DNA of 64,000 nt from contig JASEVX010000010.1 in assembly GCA_031761405.1 (NCBI GenBank), forward strand, positions 9,272,554 to 9,336,553, read 5' to 3'. Below, one piece after another: positions 9,877 to 19,908 of the stretch. Position numbers and translations under genes: made by a program. This DNA is from Serripes groenlandicus. Taxonomy: Eukaryota; Mollusca; Bivalvia; Cardiida; Cardiidae. Position 1 is the stretch's first letter. Each line of letters starts with the position of its first letter. A model generated the notes under the pieces. It was given only the letters and a program-made list of their open reading frames with translations. It made no database searches and had not been told where the DNA came from.

Positions 9877-11041
9877 AATGTTAGGTCTGGAAAATTAGTA
9901 CCCATACCAAAGCAAATTTTACCTAACTCTGATTAGTTAAAGTAATCAATCATGATAATGCATGATAAGCTTACATATGTAAGATAGTACAGAAATTTAC
10001 AATTGAATTAATAGTGAGAACAAATTTACATGTGAATTATTTGTGACTACATCAATACATCCGACACATTTTCTAATTACCTTGCTGAAGGGAGAACTGC
10101 TCGCAATATTTTCAGATGGTCTCTTCGTTGTTTGTGAAAACCCAGCTTGTCCAGCCAGCTCTATGTGGCAAACTCCAATCTCTGAAGTTCTTCAAGATCT
10201 TTCTGGACAAAGAAAGTATGCAGAAGGGCAAGGTAAACAGATTTGTATATAACATGCATGTTAAGTACTGTTGATCTGAACTGAAAATATCAATCATTTT
10301 CATTACAGTCTAACAAAGAACTATAATAAGTCATCCATGAGTTTTACCGCGGTTTAATACTTTAATTGTGAATACTTGGAAGAAACGAATATGTGGTCCA
10401 TTTCACCAGACCCGATTTTTACCCATGAAAAAGAAATTTTCCACTAAATTATACAATCAATACTGATCATAAAAGAAAAATGAATGTTATATACCTTCTC
10501 TTATTCATCATATTTTGTCCTGATGTCAGTTGGTAAGTGTCTATGGGTCCAGAAGCTGTTGATGACTGAGTTTTGGGAAAAGGTGAATCTTCTTGTGTTG
10601 TTGAGTTGCTATCAGAGTTAACTGATACGTATTGACTGTTATCGCAGTAAAACTTCAGTGAATGTGAGTTACTGATTACAATGACAACTGGGGATGGTGG
10701 CTGGTTGACACCCGAATCACTCTCAAATACATATTGACTGTAAATCACACTGTTAATTAAAATATGCAAAATGTTGTTTGTATAACTGATCACTCAAAGC
10801 AGGGCTAATAAAGTATATCAAAATGCTAAATCAATTTGAACTTCATTAAAAAAAAGAAATCAAAAAAATAAAACCGAGTAAAAACTTCTTTTAATTGATT
10901 GTAATAAGTTAACATTTAATCATATCAATACTACATGATCAAAACGTACATAACACATACGATTTGTTGTTATTCTTAGCTCTGCCGATGATATTTTCAT
11001 TGAACAATGTCACGTTAACTTTTATTTCAATGCAGATCATG
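9877..11041. other. No gene recognised; two weak ORFs
   Basis: Two short frames, 10043-10252 plus (with CENPACPASSMWQ) and 10467-10793 minus (serine-rich, SDSNSTTQED), could be exon fragments. A GT-containing donor-like GGGCAAGGTAAAC follows the first at about 10230. Neither shows a domain I recognise and no partner exon could be joined with confidence. Confidence 0.25.
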
Positions 11042-11049
11042 GGCACCAC

Positions 11050-11967
11050 TAGGGCTTTAACGAATACACTAGGTGGCGAATACGTTATGTATCACGAATA
11101 CAGGGTAACGAATACGAATATTTATTGACGAATATTGTCATGAATTTAACAACATGTAAAGACAAATTAAATCAGAATTCAAATGATTAGAAAAAGTATA
11201 ATGATTGACTTGTAAGTCTTGTTACTCTTGTGACAAATAAGACCCAACTAGAACACTAGTAGAAAAAATGATAACGTTTTCGAGTCTTTGTCCATTGTCC
11301 ATAGTTGACATGCTTGTGATCCTCAAAAGATATTAAACTTAAATACTTTCATTACTTTGATTTTAAAACAGGCATAAGCAAGGGAGGAAATTATGAATTT
11401 AATGTAGCGTTTTAACTAGTTTTACCCGATGTCATAGTGTGAGATGGAATGTCTTCCTTGAATCTTTTCGGAAATCCGAAATGTTTACATAAAAGTGACG
11501 TATATTTGGCCGGATATTAAATAATTTAAATTTTCGTGTGGTTCACCATTTTTTGTTGACGGGTTTTGTAATTAAATGGGAATTCTCTATTTTCAATCGA
11601 ATTACAATTCATACAAAACACGTTTTAAACACAAACAAAACGTATGTCAAAATAAATCATAGCGATCACAACATCAAATATATTTTGAGAAAATGAAAAC
11701 AAAATATGTCGCAAAATCATCGGTCAGCTGTTGTGGGTGGGGTACTATATAAATATAGCGCCGAATGCGCTATGAAACTAAAAAGGTTTGCAAGTTTGAC
11801 AAAAGTTTGTTATGTTTGTAGTTCAATTACATTGAATTTAGTTTAAATCATACAGCTTTTGATTTTATTCGTAAGTATTCGGTTCTTGATGAGGCGAATA
11901 ACGAATACGTATCGTACAGACCTGTTTTCGGATATATCGAATATTCGAATGTATCGTTACAGCCCTG
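11050..11967. mobile_element. Non-autonomous hAT element with 8-bp target duplication
   Basis: The direct repeat GGCACCAC flanks the element at 11042-11049 and 11968-11975. The ends are inverted: left TAGGGCTTTAACGAATAC, and right (read inward) CAGGGCTGTAACGATACATT. An 8-bp duplication together with CAGGGCTGTAACG-type ends is the hAT-superfamily signature. The outer ~100 bp at each end hold several CGAATAC(G) words (about 11070-11125 and 11895-11950), as expected for sub-terminal transposase-binding repeats. There is no coding capacity in the 918 bp, so it needs a transposase from elsewhere. Confidence 0.85.
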
Positions 11968-11975
11968 GGCACCAC

Positions 11976-12399
11976 CATTTTTGATTTCCTATTTTTACGC
12001 TATTCGGTTTTAAATCGAAATCGACATTGTATTGCAGTGAAACTTATTGAAACAGATGTGATTAATATAAAAAAAAATGTGATGGTGCGCAAGCATTTCA
12101 GAGGTTTAACAATGTTTAGAAATGTTCACGTGACGTTTTCTTCATGTAAAATCAAACTCTTCAGAAAAAGTCTGAAATGCACCAAGCCTTCAATGTATCA
12201 TCTTTTTTCATTGGATACTTTATAATATCTAACCAATGGAAAAAGTCCTAACAGAGGCTGTAAACAAACAACACCCAAACGGATATCAACTGTGACTATT
12301 TGCTAGTGTGCAGTAAAAACATGCCATACGGAGTTACTTCCCTTGTGGTTATCGCTACTATCTCTTAATAGGAATATATGCCATTTTATACCTTTTTGT
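11976..12399. other. No gene recognised
   Basis: AT-rich flank of the hAT element with only a 62-codon frame (12037-12225) that has no recognisable motif. Confidence 0.35.
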
Positions 12400-12745
12400 G
12401 TCCGGGCTTATCCAGGACACCACCTCCCGGACGGTCCCGGATGACCACGGAAATTTTAAACAATTTCAAATTGCCGTGGTCATCCGGAACCGTCCGGGAG
12501 GATTTTCAATCCGGGGTAGTCTGTCTAGCGACCGTGTTGGCTCCGGTTTATGCCGGATCAAGCACGAACGAACACGGTGCGAACAGGGATGAAAATGCTT
12601 AATCCCGGATTGATCACGATATCAGCATGGATCGGCCCGGATAAACACGATAGCCACACAAATGAGCACGAACTGTCCCAGATGAACACGGTAGGACTAC
12701 GGATGACGTTACGGATTAACCGGATCAGATCCAATTCAGTTATGT
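12400..12745. repeat. GC-rich island with inverted repeat and degenerate CCGGAT-n-CACG words
   Basis: A 28-bp inverted repeat (12423-12450 against 12474-12501, one mismatch) encloses a 23-bp AT-rich loop. The stem includes CCCGGATGACCACGG. Similar words continue downstream: GCCGGATCAAGCACG (12552), CCCGGATTGATCACG (12604), CCCGGATAAACACG (12636) and CCCAGATGAACACGG (12677). The base composition is sharply more GC-rich than both flanks. The ORFs across it overlap in two frames and look like by-products. Confidence 0.7.
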
Positions 12746-12786
12746 GTTGACTCCAAACCCATCACACCTTATAATATATATCCGAG

Positions 12787-13518
12787 ATGAGCATCAAGAG
12801 GGAGAAGCGACTGCAACTGATGTCGTTGAAACTGCAACTAACGAAACAACAGAACAAAAACGCCTTTTTAATGGCAAGAGCAAGGAAGTTGGCTGAAAAA
12901 AGAAGCAGACAAAGGATTGAAAAAGAAGCACTCGACAAGAAAACGATGTGAAGGGCTTTAAACAATCTAACTAAATATGTCTCATTGCGATAAATCACAT
13001 AAATCTTCGGAGAGTTCCGAGCAAAGTCACCGTGTTCTAATGTATGAGCCTGTGCCACAGAATATTATTCATGCTTCAAGTCACCCTTCGCCCATGCTCA
13101 CCAAGGAAGCCACAAACCAGACACCTCCATCATCTGGCACACTTAATGCTGTCAAGAGAACAGCGCAGAGCGCAGTGTTTGGAACAGCACTTTGAGAATG
13201 CTGACACTCAGCTGAAGGTGGCTCTATATCACCTGTCTAAAAATGAACATGAAGAAGTTGCGAGAATCCTCTAGAAAATGAGACATATTCAAAATGAAAA
13301 ACCAGCAGCTACAGTACCACCTAAAGACAATAAACACTAACAGTTTTGTACTCGAGCAAAAGGTAGTGACCCTACAGAAAAGGGAAAGTCACTTACTGAA
13401 CAGTCAGGCTACCTTGAAGCAGAAGATGGAGTCGTTCAGCTCTGTGTTTGATGCAGACATTGAAGAACCTGCATGCAAAAAAAGGCTTTTTGATGCCACC
13501 AGTGATGACACACAGTGA
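12787..13518 (+). pseudogene. Decayed coding relic with basic and coiled-coil segments
   Basis: Open stretches follow one another in shifting frames. A basic helix comes first (SIKREKRLQLMSLKLQLTK, MARARKLAEKRSRQRIEK; 12787-12951). A serine-rich part follows (12977-13195), then ENADTQLKVALYHLSKNEHE (13195-13274). The last is a 74-codon coiled-coil-like frame (13294-13518) ending ACKKRLFDATSDDTQ. In-frame stops separate them. I do not recognise the family. The order basic helix, Ser-rich linker, coiled coil suggests one original protein, perhaps an accessory ORF of a mobile element. Confidence 0.35.
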
Positions 13519-14110
13519 ATTAAACTGATTTGGGAAAACCACACCTTCATGTTTTGTGTGACATTTATTTCATTGAAACACATTTTGTATATTGTATGTG
13601 CTTTTTTTAATATGTGTAAAATGTTTGTATACCGTTCTTCATTTTTTATTGCATTGTTCAAGACCCAGTCCACGTGTTGTATTAATGTTATTGCATTCAG
13701 CAAGGAGTTGAAGACCCATTCTATTTGTTGTATTTTTGTTTTTAATGCATTCAGATGAAATCTGTTCTTATATAGGAAATGAAATTCAATGCTTTTTCAA
13801 CTCTTTTCTGCTTGCTCAGTGGAAAAAAAAAAGTTTTTAAAGTACATTAATAAGGAAAATTGAATTTAATTACTTTTTTTCTCACTGCATGCAGAGGAAA
13901 TTATGAAAAGGGCAGCTAGGTGGTATTAGGAAAGTGGCAAAATGACATAACTTTATAATTCCATTCTTATTAAATTTGTTTTAAGATTTCAAGATACAAA
14001 CTGCCTTTACTGATAAGCTATTTCTTTAACATTGTCCAATCCTTGCAGTTTTATTTGCAATTTCTACAGATATTTGCAGTTAAATATTTGCTAATAATAA
14101 TTTTCACTCA
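13519..14110. other. No gene recognised
   Basis: AT-rich, with runs of T and A. The short ORFs in both strands show no motif. Confidence 0.4.
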
Positions 14111-14146
14111 GGTGATCGATTTAGGGTCATCTTGACCCTCTTTTTG
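14111..14146 (+). repeat. Detached 3' hairpin end of a modular repeat element
   Basis: GGTGATCGAT is followed by the hairpin GGGTCA-TCT-TGACCC (14124-14138) and then TCTTTTT, in the position of the CTTGTT terminus seen in families A-D. A second, more eroded copy of the same end is at 28313-28350 (GGTGATCGATTAAGGATC). Confidence 0.5.
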
Positions 14147-14589
14147 GATATTAACATAGCCTTTAACATGTCCTGATTTCAACTTACTGCCCCCTCCAAT
14201 GGGAGACATATTGTGTTTGCCATATCTCTGCTCATTCACCTTTAATCTCTCTGGACTTCATCTCAATACCCCCTTATGGGGTTTCGATGTTCAACCTCTC
14301 AGCAGTGATTTGAACCTAGCCTAGCATTTTACTTGCTCATTCTGCTCCCATTATTTTATTGAAGCTATGCCTCTTCCATATATATTACTTTTAAACTATT
14401 GTCCGTGCTTTTTCCCTCCTAAATAGTTAGTTGTTTCAATACCTCTCCAAGTTCATTATGCTAAGTACTAGCAAACTTGAGTACACCACTTTGCTCCGTT
14501 TATCCATGCAGATTTTGATTACCTCATTTTAAAGATTTATACAAAACAGTACATTTGACAGTGGCATCAGAAACTAAACAAGTCATCAA
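14147..14589. other. No gene recognised
   Basis: Non-coding stretch with no identifiable repeat or motif. Confidence 0.4.
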
Positions 14590-14702
14590 AGAACCAACAT
14601 AGAGTGTCGAGAGTTCGAATCACGGCTAGGCCATTTCTTCTTTCTCCAATGATTGACAAAATTCATTGTGACTAGCCTCCTTCATCTTCCACCAATAGGC
14701 AA
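14590..14702 (+). mobile_element. SINE family 1 fragment
   Basis: It begins at the B box (GAGAGTTCGAATCACGGC) and continues with GACAAAATTCATTGTGAC and CATCTTCCACCAATAGGC, matching the body of the SINE at 887-1168. Both ends are truncated. It abuts the start of the recognisable Helentron coding region. Confidence 0.65.
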
Positions 14703-15931
14703 AAGAAGTTAGTGATAGCATAAGTATCAGTCTGCGTAAAGGGAAGCAACATACTGTCACTGCTGGAGAACTGAAAGATAAACTGGCTGACATTGTAAGA
14801 AATGATTTTGGCATACATTTTCTCCAAAAGATTCGTGGCTCCCCTGCATATTGCAATAAGCTCTTCTACGATATACTTGGAATGAAAAGACAGTTAGGGC
14901 CTTGTACCTGGTTTATAACATTATCAGCAGCATACCTTAAATGGCCAGACACACTTGAAGTGATAGCTAAACAACAAGGCATACAGCATACTGATGAAGA
15001 TGTATTACGTTTATCTTTGGAAGATAAATGCAAATACTTGGGTTCTGACCCAGTCACCGCTGCACGGCATTTCGATAATAGGGTACAACTTTTTTTCAAG
15101 TATATCCTCATGAACAAACAGCTCAATCCTCTCGGTGAAATAGCTGATTACAAATACAGGATAGAGTTCCAACATCGTAGGTTACCAGATGTTCATATGC
15201 TGGCCTGGGTGAACAATGCTCCCAACTTTGAGAATAATGAGGAACATGAAATAAGAGACTTCATCGAAAGCAAAGTATCTTGCCAGCTTCCAGAAGATGA
15301 TATCATGATGTATGATCTGTTGCATTTAGTACAAAGGCACTCACATTCTGTGGCATGTCGCAAGCATGGAAAATCCTGTAGGTTTAACATCCCCCGACCA
15401 CCAGTTAATGAAACATTGGTATTCAAACCCTTAGAATCAACGCCAAACTCACATATGAAGGAACTGTACTCTACTGCCCTGACATCCGTGTATGAGCAGC
15501 TGAATAATGTGGACCAAAAGACATCCCTGGAAGAAGTTCTGAATATAGCCAATGTTCCTGTACACTGATGCCCTCCACTGGATTAAAACCAAAAGTGGAC
15601 AACCAGCAATATTGTTGAAAAGAAAGCCATATGAAGGTTATGTAAACAACTACAACACAACAAAGTTTTAATGAAGGGCTGGGAGGCAAACCTTGATGTT
15701 CAGTTCGTCACAAATGTCTATTCCTGTGTGATATACTTAGCTTCATACATATCTAAGCCTGAAAAGACACTGGGAGATGTCTTCAAAGCAGTAAGTACAA
15801 TTTCACAGCATCTTGGTACTAAACAAACCATGACAAACTTAGCATACACATTTCTCACACATCGAGAAATCAGTGCGCAGGAGGCTGTGTACAGACTTCT
15901 GCCTTTACCATTGTCGCGTGGCTCTAGATAA
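14703..15931 (+). pseudogene. Helentron/Helitron Rep (rolling-circle replicase) region, decayed
   Basis: From 14703 the frame reads GIHFLQKIRGSPAYCNKLFYD, followed by QLGPCTWFITLSAAYLKWPD, the conserved N-terminal part of Helitron Rep. The metal-binding HUH region appears as EFQHRRLPDVHMLAWV (15163-15210). The usual PHxH is PDVH, a single-base change at the first histidine (GAT at 15188-15190). Next come DLLHLVQRHSHS and CRKHGKSCRFNIPRPP. After a stop near 15568 and a frame change, the two-tyrosine region NVYSCVIYLASYISKPEKTL (15712-15771) and HREISAQEAVYRLLP follow. The chain is broken by stops, so this copy cannot initiate replication. It continues into the helicase region downstream. Confidence 0.85.
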
Positions 15932-16587
15932 GTGCTTTTTGTCAATACAGTTTTACCTGCAAATCGTACTTGGCTATTCAAACCCATCACCATAATTGAA
16001 ATCATGGATGAGGATGATCCTGATGTATATCAGAAAGGTCTGGTGGATAGATACTCGGCTAGACCCCACTCATTGGATGACATGTGCTTAGCAGAACTTG
16101 CTGCAAATTATAGGCCATCATATCGACGTTCCAAGAAAGACAATAAGAAGAGAATGATTCTGTAGAAATACAGGACGACCAGAATATTACAGCTACCATT
16201 ATCAAACTGAGAGATGGTCTTGGGAAGATGAATAAGAGAAGCTCACCAGCAATTATTAGATATCACCAGTGGTCCATGAAGAAACAACCTGAAAGCTACT
16301 TTCATGCACAGTTGCTATTATACGTTCCATGTAGAAAAGAAACGGAAGATCTGTTATCGGCTTCATATGAAGCAACCTATGAATCAAACTATGATACTAT
16401 TCAACAAAACAGACAAATCTATGAACATCACACTGAAGAACTAGCTGACATGTTAGAAGACATTGAACACAATGGTATTCCAGATGACAACTGGGTGACT
16501 GTTGCTCCACAGACTGAACAAGCCAGGAGTGAAGAAGAAATTAAAGGCATTCAAACTGAGAAATTTACAGAGTGCTTACGACACTGA
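15932..16587 (+). pseudogene. Helentron linker between Rep and helicase
   Basis: Two open blocks are seen. The first (15932-16165) contains MDEDDPDVYQKGLVDRYSARP then SLDDMCLAELAANY, a conserved block that follows Rep in Helitron proteins. The second (16228-16587) contains SYFHAQLLLYVPCRKETEDL and an acidic stretch. A stop and frame change lie near 16165. The overlap of the second block with the helicase frame (from 16502) marks another frameshift. Confidence 0.75.
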
Positions 16588-18280
16588 AGCTGTAAATACT
16601 ACTACAGCTGATGCTGGCTTTATTCCACATGAGTATGTTTCATCAACTGAAGATGTCCGCAATGATGAATGGATTAATATGATCATGTCCTTGAATACTC
16701 TCCAATATCAATTGCATCAGTTCAGTGTACACTGGTCGACAAACATGGCACTTTCTCACACTGGTAAAAGAACACAACCTTTCCAAATCTTCCTGACCGG
16801 TGGGGCAGGTGTTGGCAAGAGTTTCCTTGTAAGAACTATTGTGCAGACTGTTAAACGCTTATTCGCAAGAAATAACCAAGTAAACGATGGTCATGTTTTG
16901 GTTTGTGCCCCGACAGGAGCAGCTGCATATAGCATACCTGTCATTCAGCATTCCATCTACCAATTCGCAAAAGCAAAGATGATGACTACATACCTCTCTC
17001 AACAGAAAAAGTTAGCAGCTATAAAAGAAACATTAGGTGATAACTGATTGTGATTGATGAGGTTTCCATGTTAAGTGCTGACATGCTTTTGACAATCCAT
17101 AGAAGGCCTTGTGATGTTATGGGCTGCAGTGAACCATTCGGTGGTGCCTCAATCCTTGCAGTCGGCGATCTCGTGCAACTTCCTTTTTACATGACACCAT
17201 CTGATAAGGTTGCAGCTATATATGGTTCGCTGTGGACATCCCTCTTTCAGACTGTGAAATTCAGCGCCAGAAAGGTGATAAAAAGTTAGCAGATCTGCTG
17301 AATAGAATACGAGTTGGTGAACAGACCAGACTTATGACGACATAGAAACTCTAAAATCTCGCCAAATTTCTAAATCATCTGATGACTATCCTGTCGATAG
17401 TATTCACATGTTCACATACAACAGACTCAAGAATCACAATAATGATGAAATGCTGACAAAATTAAAAGGCCAACACTTTACCTTCAGAGCTGTTGATTCC
17501 AAAAAAGATGAACATACCCAGATAATTCAAAAATAAGATTTTGAGAAAGATGAATGAATGAATGTATATTGTTTTATGGCGCATCGACAGCTAAGGTCAT
17601 TTAGCGCGCATTTAAATTGTATTATTCATGTTCCCTGGGTGAACAAACCAGTACTAGGCTAGAAAATGTGCCTTGCCCAACGGCTCTCCACCATGACCGA
17701 ATTGCCGCGACTGGGGATCGAACCCGGGACACCCGGTTTCGAAATCCCCGACGCTAACCACTCGACCACAGCGGATTCCTTGAGAAAGATGATGGGGGCC
17801 TTCAAACAGAATTGACAGTTGCAATTGCAGCTAAGGTTGTTCTGATGAAGAATATAGATGTGTCAGACGGCCTTGTAAATTCAGCATCTGGTGTGGTCAC
17901 AGGATTTATACCTGCCTACAAAACTGATCAAGATGCTGACTCGTTCAGGCCCAAGTACATTCTTGTCAAATTTGATGATGACAGAGTCGGTAAAAAATGT
18001 AGATCTTCTTCTCGAGGAATTCTTCCTGACCAGATATTACACCTATTCCAACAGTTGAAACACCTGTCTACCTTAGCAGAAAGTCATCAAAAGTCAAATC
18101 AAAACGTGCTCAATTTCCTCTTTCTCTTAGTTGGGTTGTGACCATACATAAAGAACAGGGGAAAACAGAAGATTCTGCTGTTTTGTCATGTACGGGAAAT
18201 TTCTTTCATGGACAGTCTTACACTGCTATCAGTAGAACAAAAGACATGGCAGGATTACATTGCATAGATGAGGTGTCAGC
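16502..18280 (+). pseudogene. Helentron PIF1-like helicase region, split by a SINE
   Basis: The superfamily 1 helicase motifs follow in order. Motif I is FLTGGAGVGKSFLV (16792-16833). Motif Ia is VCAPTGAAAY (16900s). Motif II is VIDEVSMLSADM (17047-17085), just after an in-frame stop. Motif III is ILAVGDLVQLPF (17150-17185). The C-terminal half has AKVVLMKNIDVSDGLVNSASG (17827-17889), and motifs V/VI SWVVTIHKEQGKTEDSAV then YTAISRTKDMAGL (18128-18265). The helicase would unwind donor DNA during rolling-circle transposition. Stops at 17047, 17289 and 17346, frame changes, and a 226-bp SINE at 17554-17779 disrupt it. Confidence 0.85.
17554..17779 (-). mobile_element. tRNA-derived SINE (family 2), copy 1, in the Helentron helicase
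   Basis: On the minus strand it begins with a tRNA-like promoter: A box TGGTCGAGTGG and B box GGTTCGATCCC inside CGGGTGTCCCGGGTTCGATC. It ends in an ATTC-repeat tail. A perfect 13-bp target duplication TTGAGAAAGATGA flanks it (17541-17553 and 17780-17792). Its sister copy at 30432-30657 has the same length (226 bp) and about 5 percent differences by eye. Removing it rejoins the helicase coding sequence. Confidence 0.9.
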
Positions 18281-18300
18281 CAAACAATATCAAATTCAAC

Positions 18301-19041
18301 ATGGAGTCAGTAAATGAAACAAATCGCATGAAAAAAGAATCCCCATTCTCACCATATGTACCCTTATTTACAAATAAAAGCTCAGATATTTATTTAAAAC
18401 TCCAAAGCTTCAACATAAATTCTCTGAAGCCTCACATGTGCTGTTCCTTGAAGGAAAACGATGTCAGCAACCTACATATAATGTGCTTCCAGGAAACTTG
18501 GTTGTTACCAGATGACAACATACCTGAATTTGACAGTTTAAGTTGTATAAGAACAGACAGCAAATCCAGCTATTCAGGACACAGGTGTGGTGGCCTACTC
18601 ATGTACATTCGACAAGACATGAGTTATCAAGTTAATTTTGAATACCAAATGGTTCTTCTTTCCCATGTAAGAGATTACAATATGAGATCAGTTGTTTTAT
18701 CTGTCTAATAATCCAAGATCTTCCCTACGTACATTCTTGTCAGATCGCGAACATCTGATGCAGAGAATACCTGGGAACATTCCAACATTTATTGTTGGCG
18801 ACTTCAACAAAGACGTAGGAAAGGCAAGCCGAAGTACCAAAGATTTGTTGTATCTTACTCAATATTACAGCTTTCATCAGTTGGTACATCGATCTACACA
18901 TCGTAGAGGTGGTATTCTGGTGAATAGAGATTTAGTCGACAGTTCCTTAGATATTATCTAATAAACATATTGTATTGTATCCCGACGTACTACAGTGACC
19001 ATTTAATAGTATCATTGGCAATTCCGCTCAGAACTATATGA
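18301..19041 (+). pseudogene. Helentron C-terminal AP-type endonuclease domain
   Basis: Directly after the helicase the sequence reads LKLQSFNINSLKPHM then HIMCFQETWLLPDDN and HRCGGLLMYIRQDM. After a frame change near 18700 come FIVGDFNKDVGKAS (18792-18833), QLVHRSTHRRGG, and finally YYSDHLIVSLAIPL (18988-19029) with a stop at 19039-19041. The ETW, GDFN and SDH motifs are the catalytic signature of exonuclease-III/AP endonuclease folds as found in LINEs. A Rep-helicase followed by such a domain is the reported make-up of Helentrons. The domain is interrupted by frameshifts. A LINE inserted after the helicase is the alternative, but the same strand and close spacing favour one element. Confidence 0.75.
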
Positions 19042-19908
19042 TAAGAAACGCACTGAACCCACTAGTGCACTAAGCAACTGTTCCACAAGCCAGTAGGCGA
19101 CATAGGATTCGCCTTGGTAATTTCCACCTTTGCATATAGTTTGCAAACGTCCGGCTCTACCTCGGAAACCCGAGGTCGGAGATCAGTCAAGTAAAAAAAC
19201 TTTGTGTAGCTCTTCAATAGCTCTATCGTCTATTTGGGATGTGGAGCGTCGCTTTACAAACAAACAGATACACGGACAGACAGCCGAAAAAGCCTGACAA
19301 TAAGGGATAGCGAATCCCAATACTTATTAAGAGTGTTTAAAGTGTCACAAATATGATGAACATATGATATTTCTTAACATTCAATGAATTAATCCTCAAA
19401 CATTCAAGTAATTCAAAATCAATGTTAAATGTTTATAAACTATCTTCTTCATAAAAAAGGACAACAGTGATAACAGTTTAAATAAAGTTCATGAAAGAAC
19501 CAAGTTGATGAATACATGGAGTTCAAGTAAAGGAGGTGTGATTGTATTTCTTTATTTTTCTTTTGTTTATTTCTCTACATTGGGTCCCGCAGCATAACTT
19601 AAATACTTAACATTTTCATTGATTTCCATGAAATCTTGTGCACTGCACAACAATTGAAAAGGCTGTATTTTCTACTTTTAACAAAGACAATCCAAAAATG
19701 AACAAAACAAAAACAACCCGATTCATAACATTGTCCTTTTAAGGTGGGGTTTCTAAATATTTCACAAGGCGGCGTTCGAGGGTATTAATCACATTCAGTG
19801 ATAGTTCTACTTATAACTTGTTTGTCAAATCGTTATATGTATTTAAAATTGTTGCAAATGTGAGGTTAACATCTTAATTAATTGTTAAATGTACTTTACA
19901 ATCTTTGT
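19042..19908. other. No gene recognised; possible Helentron 3' flank
   Basis: A stem-loop ACCTCG-GAAACC-CGAGGT lies at 19159-19176, about 120 bases after the endonuclease stop, and could belong to the Helentron 3' region. No CTTGTT-type end was found next to it. The rest is AT-rich without motifs. Confidence 0.35.

Noticed and set aside
12378..12602. Overlapping ORFs in the GC-rich island
   Set aside because: Two frames are open at once because of low stop density in GC-rich DNA; the structure is an inverted repeat, not a codon pattern.
18301..19041. A separate LINE rather than a Helentron endonuclease domain
   Set aside because: It follows the helicase motif VI closely on the same strand, ends right after the SDH motif, and has no RT downstream; the Helentron reading is simpler, though not proven.
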